NCBI GenBank assembly: GCA_949361645.1
Contig: OX442417.1
Coordinates: forward strand, 17,145,427-17,209,426
DNA length: 64,000 nucleotides
Source of the DNA: Spongilla lacustris
Lineage: Eukaryota; Porifera; Demospongiae; Spongillida; Spongillidae
Direction of reading: 5' to 3'
In this document: piece after piece, positions 52,645-63,497 of the stretch
How positions within the stretch are numbered: the stretch's first letter is position 1
Layout of the letters: every line of letters begins with the position of its first letter
Made by a program: the position numbers and the translations under genes
Notes under the pieces: generated by a model
What the model saw: only the letters and a program-made list of their open reading frames with translations
Databases searched by the model: none
What the model was told of the DNA's origin: nothing

Positions 52645-53913
52645 GAGTGCTCCCGGGTATTATGACGAGCCTTGTATTATGACGAACGATAATCGGATTT
52701 TTAAATATTTCGTGAAGTATGTATTTAAAGGATAAAACAAGTGTTTTGCATTGTATGCACATGTGTTTCCTACAGTTTTTTTTTTAAATGGCCTTCTTTG
52801 GACCTTCCATTGTGAAGTTACAAGTCGATATGTCGCACCCCCTCGAAAAAATGTATTCTAAAATCAGTCACGTTTTCTTACGTATTGCAGAAACTACACG
52901 TCATTTCCAACAATGCAGGGCGGAATAGCTCCCGAAAGTTTCGGCGACTCGATTAATGTCGAAAACCTGCGATGCTGAGCGTTCTGGAGCTCGTAGTAGC
53001 TGAACGGTAACTAATATCGCTTAATTTGTTGTGGGTGATTTTGAGGTTTGCTTTAAATTTTAGCAAAAACGACGACCGTATCAAAGCTTCATCATACGTT
53101 GTTAAACATGCCCTAAAGTGTAGATTCTGTTTTTATTAGTTTCAGCCTAGAAATGCAAATAGCCAGGTAGCTGTATGTCAAAATGTACGACCCGGTAGAG
53201 ACGCACCTCATTATAGATCGATATGAATTTCACAATTAGCCACAAGGCAGCACAATCAGTAAGATAGCATAGCTCTGAATCTATAATCTTCCAGGGCTGT
53301 CGTTTGGCGCGTGCTCAGATGTCTTCTCACGCGCACGGTATACATGTACGTGGTCGATCAAAGCATGACCCATGCAGCACTAATTCACCACGCGCTGCAA
53401 CGCGTTGTATCAGTTGAGAGCCTAAATGCCATTGCAAAGGCTGCAGGCATCCCAGAGGCAACTCTTGAGACGATACAAACATCCAGAGACAATTGACCGG
53501 TGTGAGTGGCCCACCGACAATTCTTTTAATCGACATTATATTATTAGCCTGACGTCACTACTTTACTTTTTTTCACATACATCTACAGCTTTATAAATGT
53601 ATGCAATGCTGGGCTAATGCCATAGGTTCTATGAAATGTTGATGTGATTGCGGGTTGACTGTCAAAGCAGCTATGGCAACTGTAAACCGCTTTTGAATTA
53701 TGCTTTTATTCGTCATATTAGGCGGACTAAAACTGCACTTGCATTTTCTCTAATATCTTTTACGCGATGCAGATTTTTTATACAAATAGGCTGTACAGTA
53801 CCTGGTAATTGGTAATCAATTGTATTTGAGCAAAAAACAGGCACTAAACACCTTTAGCGCGTAACTTATATTGCAACAAAGTGCAAAATTCGTCTTAATT
53901 ACCCCTAGCACTC
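52645..53913. mobile_element. Tc1/mariner-like (pogo-like ends) non-autonomous element
   Basis: Inserted in ATTTTATTA/CAGGTCTG, which is uninterrupted at 48600, 49675 and 51195. A TA duplication flanks it (52643-52644, 53914-53915). Ends are GAGTGCTCCCGGGTATTATG and, complemented from the right, GAGTGCTAGGGGTAATTAAG, imperfect over about 24 bp. No transposase recognised. A 61-codon plus-strand frame (53311-53496, LIHHALQRVVSVESLNAIAK) is unidentified. Confidence 0.8.
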
Positions 53914-54723
53914 TACAGGTCTGTACTATCTCTGCTTGGGGATGTTAGCGTGTGCTTTATGAAGTGTTTTTTTATACCTAAAATTGACAATTACACATCA
54001 AGTTTCTTTTACATGGAATCGTACCTTAGCCGTCCGTTTAATTATTAAACACTAAACATTTTTAGAAATGGAGATGTGGCACGTGTGTAGAAATGGTTCA
54101 CCGCTGCACTTAGTTTGACACTATAAGTCTCGCTTTAAGTGCCTTTAACCATCGCTGTAAAGGTATCACGAAAAGTCACCGGTCGTTTGTTTGGACATGC
54201 ACCATTCTCCTTGATTGATTAAAATTGGGAATGTTAAGTATTTTCGGTTATGGAGTTATAATGATAAGCCGGTTTTAACTCCGTGACCTATCAGGCCTCG
54301 GATACAGCCAGCGGGGGGATGCTATAACATCAAAATCGTATCGTATGCACATAAGCCATAAGGGGTGGGGCAATACGTTTATAGAATTTGGCAAGAAACC
54401 AATATATGATCGCTGAAAAAAAAAAAACCTTTATGGCAAATAATATTCAGTCATCATATATAAAAAGACATCTTTAACCTTTAAAATCTCCAGGAAATCA
54501 CAAGATCGAAATGAGTGGCCATTGCATTGCTTGATTTAGTGGTTTGAATAACGCCCCTGAAATATAGACATTGACGCGTTCAAATATAATATTATTGTCA
54601 TGCGTCTGACGCTTAGCTATCAGAACTACACATACATGCAACGATGACACTATCACACTATATCCCCTCACGGCAATTGAGTTTGGTGCTTTGTGAGACT
54701 GCATCTGCCTCAGGTGGAACCGG
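53914..54723. repeat. Family-Z repeat, right part
   Basis: Matches 31520-32100. It includes the reverse-orientation arm (GGATACAGCCAGCG..., AAGGGGTGGGGCAATACG) that mirrors TTGCCCCATCCCTTGCATAG of the forward arm. Confidence 0.7.
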
Positions 54724-55094
54724 TGTCGTAGGAAATTCTGTCCCCCCCTCCCCGGATATTATAACCTAGGGTATAATGTCCCCCCGGACATTATATCCTA
54801 GGTTATATTGTCCCCCCGGACAATATAACCTAGGATATAATGTCCCCCTCTGGTTTAAAGTGTCCCCCCAGGGGGACTGTCATTCCTAGGATATAATGTC
54901 CCCCCTATAGGAATTTGTCTTCGAGCGCCGCTAGCATTCTACCAGATCTACACACAATCTACACGCCACATCTCTTTTAAATCAAGAAATGAATCATCAT
55001 AATAGATAACAAAATTCTATTCACATATGCTGCACAACCATTTTCTCCTTTTCTGCTTCCACACAGAAGCTGGAATGGTTTCACACTCGTGGAA

Positions 55095-55760
55095 CTATTC
55101 TTGACATCCATCGCACTGTGCCATCCGGCCAAATTCTGGAAGCGGAAGCCTACATCTGCAAAATATATCCACTTCTATGTTTCTAGAAGGAGATCGTCGA
55201 GGTTGTCTGATAACGTTTCCTGGGAAAACGGTCATTGTTCCATTAGTAAGGCATTCCAGTAGATGTTTTCTCATTAATGACTGGTGATACGTAAACGTAG
55301 TAGGACATACTTTGCTGCAAAGGGAAGTAGCAAAAGCTAATGCAAACACTCCACAATCACTTGAGCCATTTTGTCTTTGTACTGGTTTTATCCTCAAAGT
55401 AATTTTCTTATCTTGAGAGCGTATTAATGAACAGATGATTACAGTCAAAAATGTTTACATTCCCTGATGTACACTGAATATTTGAGACAGTTATCCAATG
55501 GTTATTGTTCACGTGCAATACCTGTACAAATTCCCTTCTTTCCATCTGAAATGCCAATATCTCTCCTAATGTTGTTACTTGTAGGCCTCCAATGTGTGGG
55601 AAAGCTTCTTTAATGAGTTTCTGTCCAGCATTAATGATGCTATCAGTGATCCATTTTCCATTTAAAATACATTTGTAGTCAGTAATAAGTAAATTCAATG
55701 AAGGAATCCAAGACTGGCATGATATGTTGTGTGAGTTATCTAGCACAGAAGATAACGTAA
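55095..55760 (-). pseudogene. Ulp1-like (C48) protease and PHD finger of Ginger-like copy 2
   Basis: The exon entered at about 55742 (GCTAG acceptor) encodes SWIPSLNLLITDYKCILNGK, then the catalytic His in VNNNHWITVSNI, Asp in NIFDCNH and, after a one-base shift near 55425, Cys in GSSDCGVFALAFATSL. The PHD finger follows (FCRC...CDGCQE), and TAG replaces Trp of the WFH motif at about 55095. The shift and stop make it non-functional as read. Confidence 0.75.
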
Positions 55761-55883
55761 GCATACAACAGGAATTAGTATCATGTAACTTATATGTATT
55801 GGCTAATGGTGTACAAGCTAAGGCAGGTATGAAGGGGCAAGTGGAAACAGGTTTTTAGACAACATATACAAGCACTCTAAACA

Positions 55884-56075
55884 GCTATAAAGTATCCACT
55901 TACCGTGCAGAGATGTGTGCCTACTCTGACTGGAAAGAATAGTTTCGTGCATCTTAGGTTCTTCAGTGACAACAGGCATCATACTTTTTTTTACATTATC
56001 AGACTGGTTCGGAAATGAACTGAAAGGCTGTACATGTTGCATGGATGAAGTGGATTGATGCTGAGGTGATGTCAA
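55884..56075 (-). pseudogene. Ser/Gln-rich exon of Ginger-like copy 2
   Basis: A minus-strand frame SSMQHVQPFSSFPNQSDNVK ending at CACG/GTAAGT in phase 1, matching the Ulp1 exon entry (G/AT). Confidence 0.5.
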
Positions 56076-56423
56076 ACCAAAATTTGGTTGCGCATTATGT
56101 CTACACAGTGTAAACCGCTTTGGTATGTCATAGCTACCTATTGTTTTGTTTAGATCAGTTTCATATGTATTTTTTATTTATTTTATATTCTCATATGTAT
56201 TGTTTTGTTGTTTCTACTAGTTAAAATATAAAATTTAAACAAATGTGAGTTAAGGATCATTCTATACCAATAGAGCAGTTGAGGGATACACTCAACAGGC
56301 CAAAAAATATCACAAACACATGTGCATGGCAAGTGCTTCCTACATTTACCACTGGGATTCATAAAATAAATGCAGAGGCATTATTAATACTGACATGTTA
56401 TATCCTTATGGGGTTTGAAATAC

Positions 56424-56935
56424 CTGGCTCCAAACGTTAGGCTTGATAGGAATAGGATGTAATGCAGCATCCACTTTCACAAATTTAGCGTCATTTGTAC
56501 GTTGGCATACATCACATGTCAATAAAAATCTGCGGATGTCATCACCCATATTCTTCCAAAAAAATCTGGAGCAAATTTTCTCAAGGGTCTTGTCTCTTCC
56601 AAGGTGTCCTCCTCCTATATGATTATAAATGCCGAAAGCGTGGAGACGGCGGTTAATAACACAATGAGAGCTACATCCTCATTATACAAAAGCATTATAA
56701 TTTACCTTCAGTGGAGGCGTGGCAACTTTTCATGATCCGACAGCGTTCTTCTTTCGTGTTAACCACCCGGCGCCATACTCGATCACCATCTTGCACGTTT
56801 GCGGAATAAAAAAGGATACCACCACTGTCTACTTTGTAATTTTCCTGTGCTTTTCTTCGGTATGAACGTTTCTGGACCTTGGATAATCCTGAAGGATAGC
56901 ACCCCAACAATAAAAATTCCACCAAGGCGTCATAT
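56424..56935 (-). pseudogene. Integrase HHCC zinc-binding region of Ginger-like copy 2
   Basis: Two exons: about 56935-56706 (YKVDSGGILFYSAN...CRIMKSCHAST) and 56614-56424 (GGHLGRDKTLEKICSRFFWK...LTCDVCQRTND...HPIPIKPNVWSQ) joined in phase across a short intron. His, His, Cys, Cys of the integrase zinc finger are all present. The sequence stops at a CAG/GTATTT donor exactly where the DDE core should begin. Confidence 0.75.
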
Positions 56936-57296
56936 AGTCATCCATAATGCTCTACTGAAGTGTGAATCATCCACGAGGTTGGGCGCGCATGCGTAATTTG
57001 CATGCGCGTAAAAGAGGGGTGGGGGACATTATATCCTAGGAATGGCAGTCCCCCTGGGGGGGAGGGGGGGGGGGGGGGGGGGGGGGGACACTTAAAACCA
57101 GAGGGGGACATTATATCCTAGGATATATTGTCCGGGGGGACAATATATCCTAGGATATAATGTCTGGGGGGACATTTTTTTCCAGGGGGACAGCCATTCC
57201 TCCGACACCTGAAGTCCCCCATGGCCTTCTGGGTCCTACTCAGCTCCTCCTTCTGCATGCGGAGGTACTCCTTCACCACATTCATTGACTTATATA

Positions 57297-57485
57297 CAAT
57301 CAACGGGTGGTACTCTGTCAATCGCATGTGACGGTGATTCGATGTTGCGTATTTGCCGATGTCAATGCTCTTTTGGTCTAAATCGCTGTATATGCGTATG
57401 GTCCTTTTTAAAAAGCGGCTGGGCTCACTCGTGATATAATGTGAGGGGCGCGCCCCCTTCCGTATATACGTACCTCCCGCAGCAA
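57297..57485 (-). repeat. ~200-bp dispersed repeat, copy 5
   Basis: Includes the empty MITE site. On the minus strand the frame YSDLDQKSIDIGKYATSNHR...TEYHPLIVYKS continues into MNVVKEYLRMQKEELSRTQK up to the Ginger end at 57207. Confidence 0.7.
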
Positions 57486-57657
57486 GCAAATTCACAAGAT
57501 AAGAAAGATGACACTTTTCAAGATGTTGAAAGTTTTTCGAGATGTTAGATGGGAGATGTTGATTATGAATGGCCAAATGCATTTGTAGCAACTACTTAAT
57601 AACTGCTTCAGTCTTTGGAGATTCGTATGGCGACTTCGCTTCCATGAGCTGCATGCA

Positions 57658-57723
57658 TAGTTGGGCGTAGCCCGACCTTCGCGTACTTCCGGCAATACGC
57701 GAAGGTCGGGCTACGCCCAACTA
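57658..57723. mobile_element. Perfect 28-bp foldback element in gene C promoter
   Basis: Arms 57658-57685 and 57696-57723 are exactly complementary around a 10-nt loop (CTTCCGGCAA). CTGCATGCA flanks both sides (9-bp direct repeat). The gene B promoter lacks it. Confidence 0.85.
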
Positions 57724-57750
57724 CTGCATGCATGCATGGTGACATGACAC

Positions 57751-57893
57751 TGCGCATGCGCAGTTCTTTCCTTAAAAGGAAGGAGCGCTTACGTCTGTTC
57801 ATTCTGAGCAGTTGTTCGATAAATAAATAGTTGTTAGGTAGAAACTCTTTTTGTAGACTTTTTGTTTGTGTTTGTCAGTGGAAATTATAAGGT
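57751..57893 (+). promoter_or_regulatory. Predicted promoter and 5' leader of gene C
   Basis: TGCGCATGCGCA at 57751-57762 and CCTTAAAAGG at 57770-57779, same spacing as in gene B, then an AAGGTGAGCG donor-like site. Confidence 0.45.
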
Positions 57894-58606
57894 GAGCGTT
57901 TCTGTCTCGTGACGTGGTAGCAAGTTTGTGCCTGTAGCTAAGCCTTTGGTACTATTACCAAGCCTTTTGGTTGTGTACTGCAAAAGGAGCGAGAAAAAGT
58001 TGCGGGTAGTGATAGGAGAGCAGTTTTTGGTGTTTTTCCTAGTTGTATTGTGGTGTTGGAGGTCCCCGCAGCTACCCAAGGTGTGTGGGAGGGCAGTAGT
58101 GGTGTGCGCGTGTCAACTTTATAGCTGTAAATGCTTATCTAGAGAAGCCAACAGGTCTACGCCTTCTTTTTCACGTAGTAAAGTAGTAAGTAACGTATCT
58201 AGGTGTGTGTGGAGCACACACGAGCTGCAATCAAACGCCAACGTTATACCACATAGCCAAGGCCATTGATAGCCTCGCCATTGGCATGAAAATCACTTCC
58301 CATTAGCCTGAGGTAGCCAGCCTAGCCATTAGGCATAGCTTGAGAGCCTCGTGGTGCGAGGTAGCCAATATGGCCTAGTGTAGTGCTCGAAATGCTCTGT
58401 TTGGGATGTCCCCGTTCGGCCATAAGAGGCCTCCTTACCTGTGGCCATGAAGCAGGTAGCCGTTGGTAGTGTGCAATGTAGTAAAGAGAAGCGTGAAGTG
58501 TGTGTGGTGTGGACCTGTTGTGCGTACGAGCTAGCTAGGTCCCCAAACGAAGGTGGTGCTGTCTGTGAATTAACTATTAATAATTTCTTTTCTTTAGAAC
58601 ATAAAA
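57894..58606 (+). other. Predicted leader intron/5' flank of gene C
   Basis: Near-identical to 33374-34100 with a few small indels. Confidence 0.4.
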
Positions 58607-59589
58607 ATGTTTCATTTTGAAAGATGTGAAAATACACCAGAGCGAGGTGGTCGAGGGTATGGTGGTGGTCTGGTGGAGGTGGAGGGTAGGGTTGTGTGGG
58701 GACGAGGAGTAGGAGGAGGAGGAGTGTACAGGCTAGAGGAGGAGGATAAGTGGAAGAGATGGACTGGTGGTGTTGAGGAAGGGGCCACACTAGTACTGTG
58801 TGGTGGAGAGTTAGTGGCCGTGGGGGGTAGTAAGAATGGTGTGCGTAGTAAGAATGGTGTGCGTAGTAAGAAGGTGATGGTGTGGAGAGGAGGGAGGTGG
58901 TCCCTCATGTCAAACATGTTGGTAGGGTGTTGGGGGTCCTGTGTAGTTAGTGTTGGTGGAGGTGGTCTGGTGGTGATGGGAGGGCTAGGTGATGGGTTCA
59001 AGGACTTGGCTGATGTCCAAGTCTTTGATGGGAAGACACAGACCTGGCACTTTGGACCATCACTACCTAAGCCATGTTGGCACATGTCAGCAGTGGTCCA
59101 TGGAGACCTGGTCTTCGTGATGGGAGGTGGGGACTACATGGCCACAGCTGTGTGGTGTGCCAACATCAATGACCTGGTGAGCCACTGAGCATTGTGTAGC
59201 ATCTCTGTCCCTTTGTTTAGCGTGTGTGTAGCTGACCCGTGGGGCACACACACCACGCACCTAGCGCGTGGACGCTTCCTGCAACACACGCACGCTCAGC
59301 GTGGTCCTACACACACGCACACGTGTGCACACACGTCGCGCGCGTCCACACCACACACACAGTGTGGACGCTCGCTGTAGTAGCTCTACTGGTGGAGACG
59401 CACACACGCACAAGCGTCTCCATCGTGTGCACACCATGCACGCTGACGTTAGAGCTGTGTAGTTGATGTGTGGTGTGTGCTTCACACATGGGCACACACA
59501 CCAATGATGTCCACACATGCACACTATGTGTACCCAGTGGTGCACATATCCACATGACTGCTTGTACATCACTCATCTTTAATGTGCAT

Positions 59590-59628
<39 letters not shown>

Positions 59629-62600
59629 TTGCTGTACAGTCACACGAAGACACACTGCAATCTACCTGGAGAAAGCTACCATATGTACCATACAGTAATT
59701 CAGCTGTATGTGTGGTTGATGGTGTACTCCTTGCCATTGGAGGCTGGGATAGATCACAGAAGACCTCTGCCATCTATGCCCTCCACCCTGTTGATCAGAA
59801 GTGGCAGCATGTTGGAGACATGCCATTTGAGTGTTCAGGTGTAGACACTCTACTGCTGTCAGGAGGAAGGCTGTTGGTGGTTGATGGGCTCAGTCAGAGG
59901 GTCTTGAGGGTCACTGTGGAAGGTAAGCCATGCAAGTGTTATGGTCAGTACTACTAACCAGACTATTTTCAGGTCTGGCTATGGTCTTCCCTAGTCCTTT
60001 GAACACAGTGAGGACAGATGAGAGGTGTGTGAATGTTTGGGTGTGCCTGTGGGGGTGTTGATGGTGGTGATGTGCCCTAGAGTACACATGGTATGTTTGG
60101 AAATACAAAAGTGCACATATACACATCCAATCCATCACTAGACATGTGATGTGTGACAACTCATGTTTGTTTAAGTGTGTACAAGGTTATTAGTAGGAAT
60201 AATATAGGACCAAGGGATATCTATCTTGCTGTAGTACTGCCATGAGCTATACACAAGATTGTCCACCTTGTTGTGAACATATTAGATAATTCAAGCATCC
60301 AAGTAGAGTGGAGCATCCTTAATTCAGTATACTGTGGGGATGGGGGCTATGTGGCTAGCCACCTTCTATATATCTGATTTGATACCTTCATTCAGGAGGC
60401 TCTATGAGGAGGCCATGACCAAGGGATATGTGGAAACTTCAGTGACCAAGTGTCTCATCCTTGGAGCTGCTGGTGTTGGCAAGACTCACCTCAAACACCT
60501 CCTTCTCAAGAAGGACCATCCAAAGCAACGTGTCAGTACAGGACTGGCTGACAACCCTGTTAGAGCCATCTCCTTCACTCTGGCTGGTGTGGGTGGACAA
60601 GAGGAGGATGACTGGTTTGTGGTTGAAGATGACAAGGCACTGATGAGTGTTATTGGAGGAACCATCAAAGGTGGTGTATCCATGGCACCATCATTGGCTG
60701 ATGTGGTGAGCACTCTCCCAAAGATTGCCATAGACCCTTCCAATATAGCCAGTGATGGAGCCCCTGCTGGTGTGAACATCACCAAGGACACCACCCAGAT
60801 TGAACAGAGCAGGACTGCAGATATAGAGGATGAGCTGGTTCATCACATCAACCAATCCTCAGGTAAGAGCAGCAGGCCTTGTTATTTGCTTGTATTTAAC
60901 CCTAAATCTCTTCATGTAGACAACAGGAAGTTGTTTGGTGTGAAGTGGATCCAGTTCATTGACAGTGGTGGTCAGCTGCAATACCATGACATCCTTCCAT
61001 TGTTCATTCAAGATCCCATGGTAACAATATTTGTACTGAAGCTGTCAGAAGAGCTATCACATCACTCCACCATTGAGTACTATGGAGCAGATGGCAAGCC
61101 TGTTGGTAAACCATACCGATCATCTCTCTCTCATAAACAGATCCTTCAACACTGTCTTGGGGCAATTCACTCCCAGGATGCTCATCCTCTGATCATCGTT
61201 GTGGGAACACATCGAGATACCAAAGATAGCTGTGCAGAAACCATCCAAGAGAAAAACCAACAACTCCAGGCACTACTGGATCCTGACAAGTTTAATGTGC
61301 TTTACTCTGGAGAAGGGCTGATATTTGCTGTGAATGGCCTTTCCCCTGAAGATGTGGACAGACATGTTGCCCAGGTACTTAAGAAACAAATCATATCCAT
61401 GTCACACCAGCAGTTAGTAAAAATGCCGATAGCATGGTTTGGGCTGGAGGTTTTTCTCCGAAGGTCTTCCCATGATGGTGTCTTGAGTCTTGTAGAATGT
61501 CAGGTGTCTGCTAAAAGGTTTCACATTGAAGGAGATGCATTCTCTGCTGCCTTGCACCATCTTGTCAAACACAATGTGTTCTTATATTACCCAGAGGTTC
61601 TTCCCCAGACAGTGTTCTGTGACCCCCAGGTAGTCCTCACCAAGGTGACTGAACTTGTGCAGTACCAACACAAGCTCAGGGATGGAGGTGTGGCAGTTAG
61701 AAGTAACCAGATCATGTTCAGTGACCGTGGCCTGTTGTCAGTGGAGCTACTGAGTGAGTTTAAAGGGCACTACAAAGATGGTCTGTTCACTCCACAAGAC
61801 CTAGTGAAGTTGCTGGTGAGTCGTGGTGCCATAGCTATGATCAGAGATGGTGAGTACTTGATGCCTGCTCTGCTGCCCCACCTGGACTCCACCCAAATGT
61901 CCAAGTACCTTGAAAGAGGTGCCTCCCTGATGATTAGGTTCCCCCATGGCTATATTCCTAGTGGTCTGTTTTGCTGTCTTGTGGCCCTTCTACTTTCATC
62001 TTCTTGGAAGGTGTGCATGGATAGGAGCACGCCGTTGTGTCTGTATCGCAACTGCATCAAATTAGTACATAAGGATTCTACAGAAATTGTGACCCTTGTT
62101 GACATGTTCTCCTATATAGTAGTGCATGTTGATGAGGCTTCAAGTGAGGTGTGTAGGGAGATAAGAGGTTTTGTCCACAGTAGTATCAAGAGTGCCTGTA
62201 GTGTGCTCAAGTACCATAATGTCCAGTTAGAAGATGCCTTCATGTGTACAGGAGCCCGTTGTACCTCAGACCCTCCTCATGTAGCTGTAGTGGTGTGTTC
62301 AAGGTCAGCATACAAGTGGAAGTGTACCATTTTAGAAGACCAGAATGGAGACCTGAGTAAGGACCAGCTGATGTGGTTGGTCACCAGAAAACGGAAACAT
62401 TTAGCAACAGGTTTGGAGGACCAAAATCCCAGTACAACAGGTGGGTGATGTGTGTGGTAGTACCATTTGACCACCATCTGTTCCATCTCTGTACAGTTCC
62501 TCTGTCCCTGGACAGTGAACCATCATTACCACACTTAATGGACAGGGTAGCAGCTGTGGTTCCCCACAAGTATGAGACAGTTGGACTTCAGCTTGGCCTC

Positions 62601-62816
62601 ACACAAGGTGAGCTTCAAGTGATAGGTCCACACCATCCAAGCCTGGAGGACCACCACAGAGCATATGGTGAGATGTTTGGTGTGTGGAGGAGACGTGGGT
62701 CACCTCCTTACACCTGGCGGACAATCATTGGTGTGTTGAGGTGTGCTAGTGTTGGTGAAGTCCTGTTATCTGAACAGTTGACCTCCTGGATCATAGAGGG
62801 ATCAGGTGATCTGTGA
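58607..62816 (+). CDS. Gene C: Kelch / Ras-like GTPase (Roc-type) / COR-like / Death-domain protein, type-2 Death exon
   Basis: Exons 58607-59176, 59628-59922, 59973-60024, 60396-60862, 60920-62440 and 62497-62816, about 1074 residues. The Kelch exon differs from gene B by one residue (Trp to Tyr near residue 17). The P-loop is GAAGVGKT at 329-336. A 12-nt in-frame loss in exon 4 removes four residues near ASDGAPAG, placing DSGGQ at 476-480 and GTHRD at 557-561. The last exon is not homologous over its length to gene B's last exon 6. It encodes a different Death domain (LMDRVAAVVPHKYETVGLQL ... YTWRTIIGVLRCASVGEVLL) and a tail. The type-1 Death exon has been deleted here. No lesions are seen, so this copy should be functional if transcribed. 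Confidence 0.85.
59177..59627 (+). other. Intron 1 of gene C, ending in (CA)17
   Basis: The CA tract 59593-59626 abuts the acceptor; 34 nt against 82 nt in gene B. Confidence 0.8.
60863..60919 (+). other. 57-bp intron 4 of gene C, in frame and open
   Basis: GTAAGA...ATGTAG in intron context. Read through, it adds 19 residues without a stop, so the GTPase exons form one continuous frame from 60334 to 62448. Confidence 0.75.
62497..62816 (+). CDS. Gene C terminal exon: type-2 Death domain
   Basis: TGTACAG acceptor, phase 1 entry, 106 codons including the stop. Death-fold pattern: hydrophobic helices with W-R-x-I-I-G-V-L near the end. It is the full-length counterpart of 38517-38713. Confidence 0.75.
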
Positions 62817-62958
62817 AGATGTGAACAATTTGTTATTGGATGTTTTTTTGTGTGTGTAAATTATTGATGTTTTCTTTTATAATTTACCACTCTGGTGTCT
62901 CGTGGGCGTGAATTAGGCCTATGTGGTGTAGCCATAGATAGTATCTATGGTGTAGCTG

Positions 62959-63497
62959 AGAAGCGATGGCTATTACCTATACTTACTTCACATCTCAGGA
63001 AAGAGGCATATGTGGCGTGGTAAGGTACGTGGCCCATTGCTAGAGGTTATGCATCAGATAAACACTTTGCTACGTCTACGTGTAAAAGCAGTTTGCTGTC
63101 CAAACTATGAACGTACGGCATAGCATTGGTCCATTGGATAAAAGTGTGCTGACTTTCTACCTACTCGATCACTATTTATAAACTATACCAGCACGTTTAG
63201 CTCGCGCTGAACGTATAAAACTGGCCGTGATCGTGCGAGTGAAAAGTCCAGCTGTCTGTGGGGAACCACACTGACAGCTGCTACCCTATCCATGGCCGGC
63301 CAACGTTATGCCATTCATTGCATAGCAAACTGATCGCATGGTGTCGCTATATTCTGTTGCTGAAATAATTGAGCACATAACCTCTCCAATACAACACCAG
63401 CACTGCATGCATTTATAAGTTGTCTCTGTACTTACATGCACAAGTACCTTGTTTTGGGGGAGCATTCTAGTGAGGTGGTAATGGTTGCTGTACCCAT
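62959..63497 (+). promoter_or_regulatory. Conserved unit-start block, copy 3
   Basis: Same TATA-like site, hairpin (63249-63280) and short frames as copies 1 and 2, announcing a further array unit to the right. Confidence 0.5.

Larger units (their letters stand above)
54724..57207 (-). mobile_element. Ginger-like DNA transposon, copy 2 (2484 bp)
   Basis: Inverted ends TGTCGTAGGAAATTCTGTCC (left) and TGTCGGAGGAATGGCTGTCC (complement of right), the same pair as copy 1. Left flank CCGG, right flank CCTG. On the minus strand it carries the integrase HHCC region, a Ser-rich segment, a Ulp1 (C48) protease and a PHD finger; the DDE catalytic core is absent. Ends are packed with CCTAGG and GTCCCCCCGGAC palindromes (54755-54910, 57020-57195). 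Confidence 0.8.
38845..62958 (+). repeat. Array unit 2 (~24.1 kb)
   Basis: Same order as unit 1. It differs by a shorter 20-bp satellite, tandemly multiplied family-Z repeats, a Tc1/mariner-like insertion, Ginger-like copy 2 and gene C; it lacks the CT satellite with orphan Death tail. Confidence 0.8.

Noticed and set aside
57062..57088. Long G run as a telomere-like or G-quadruplex regulatory element
   Set aside because: A simple homopolymer beside Ginger end repeats, probably slippage or assembly noise.
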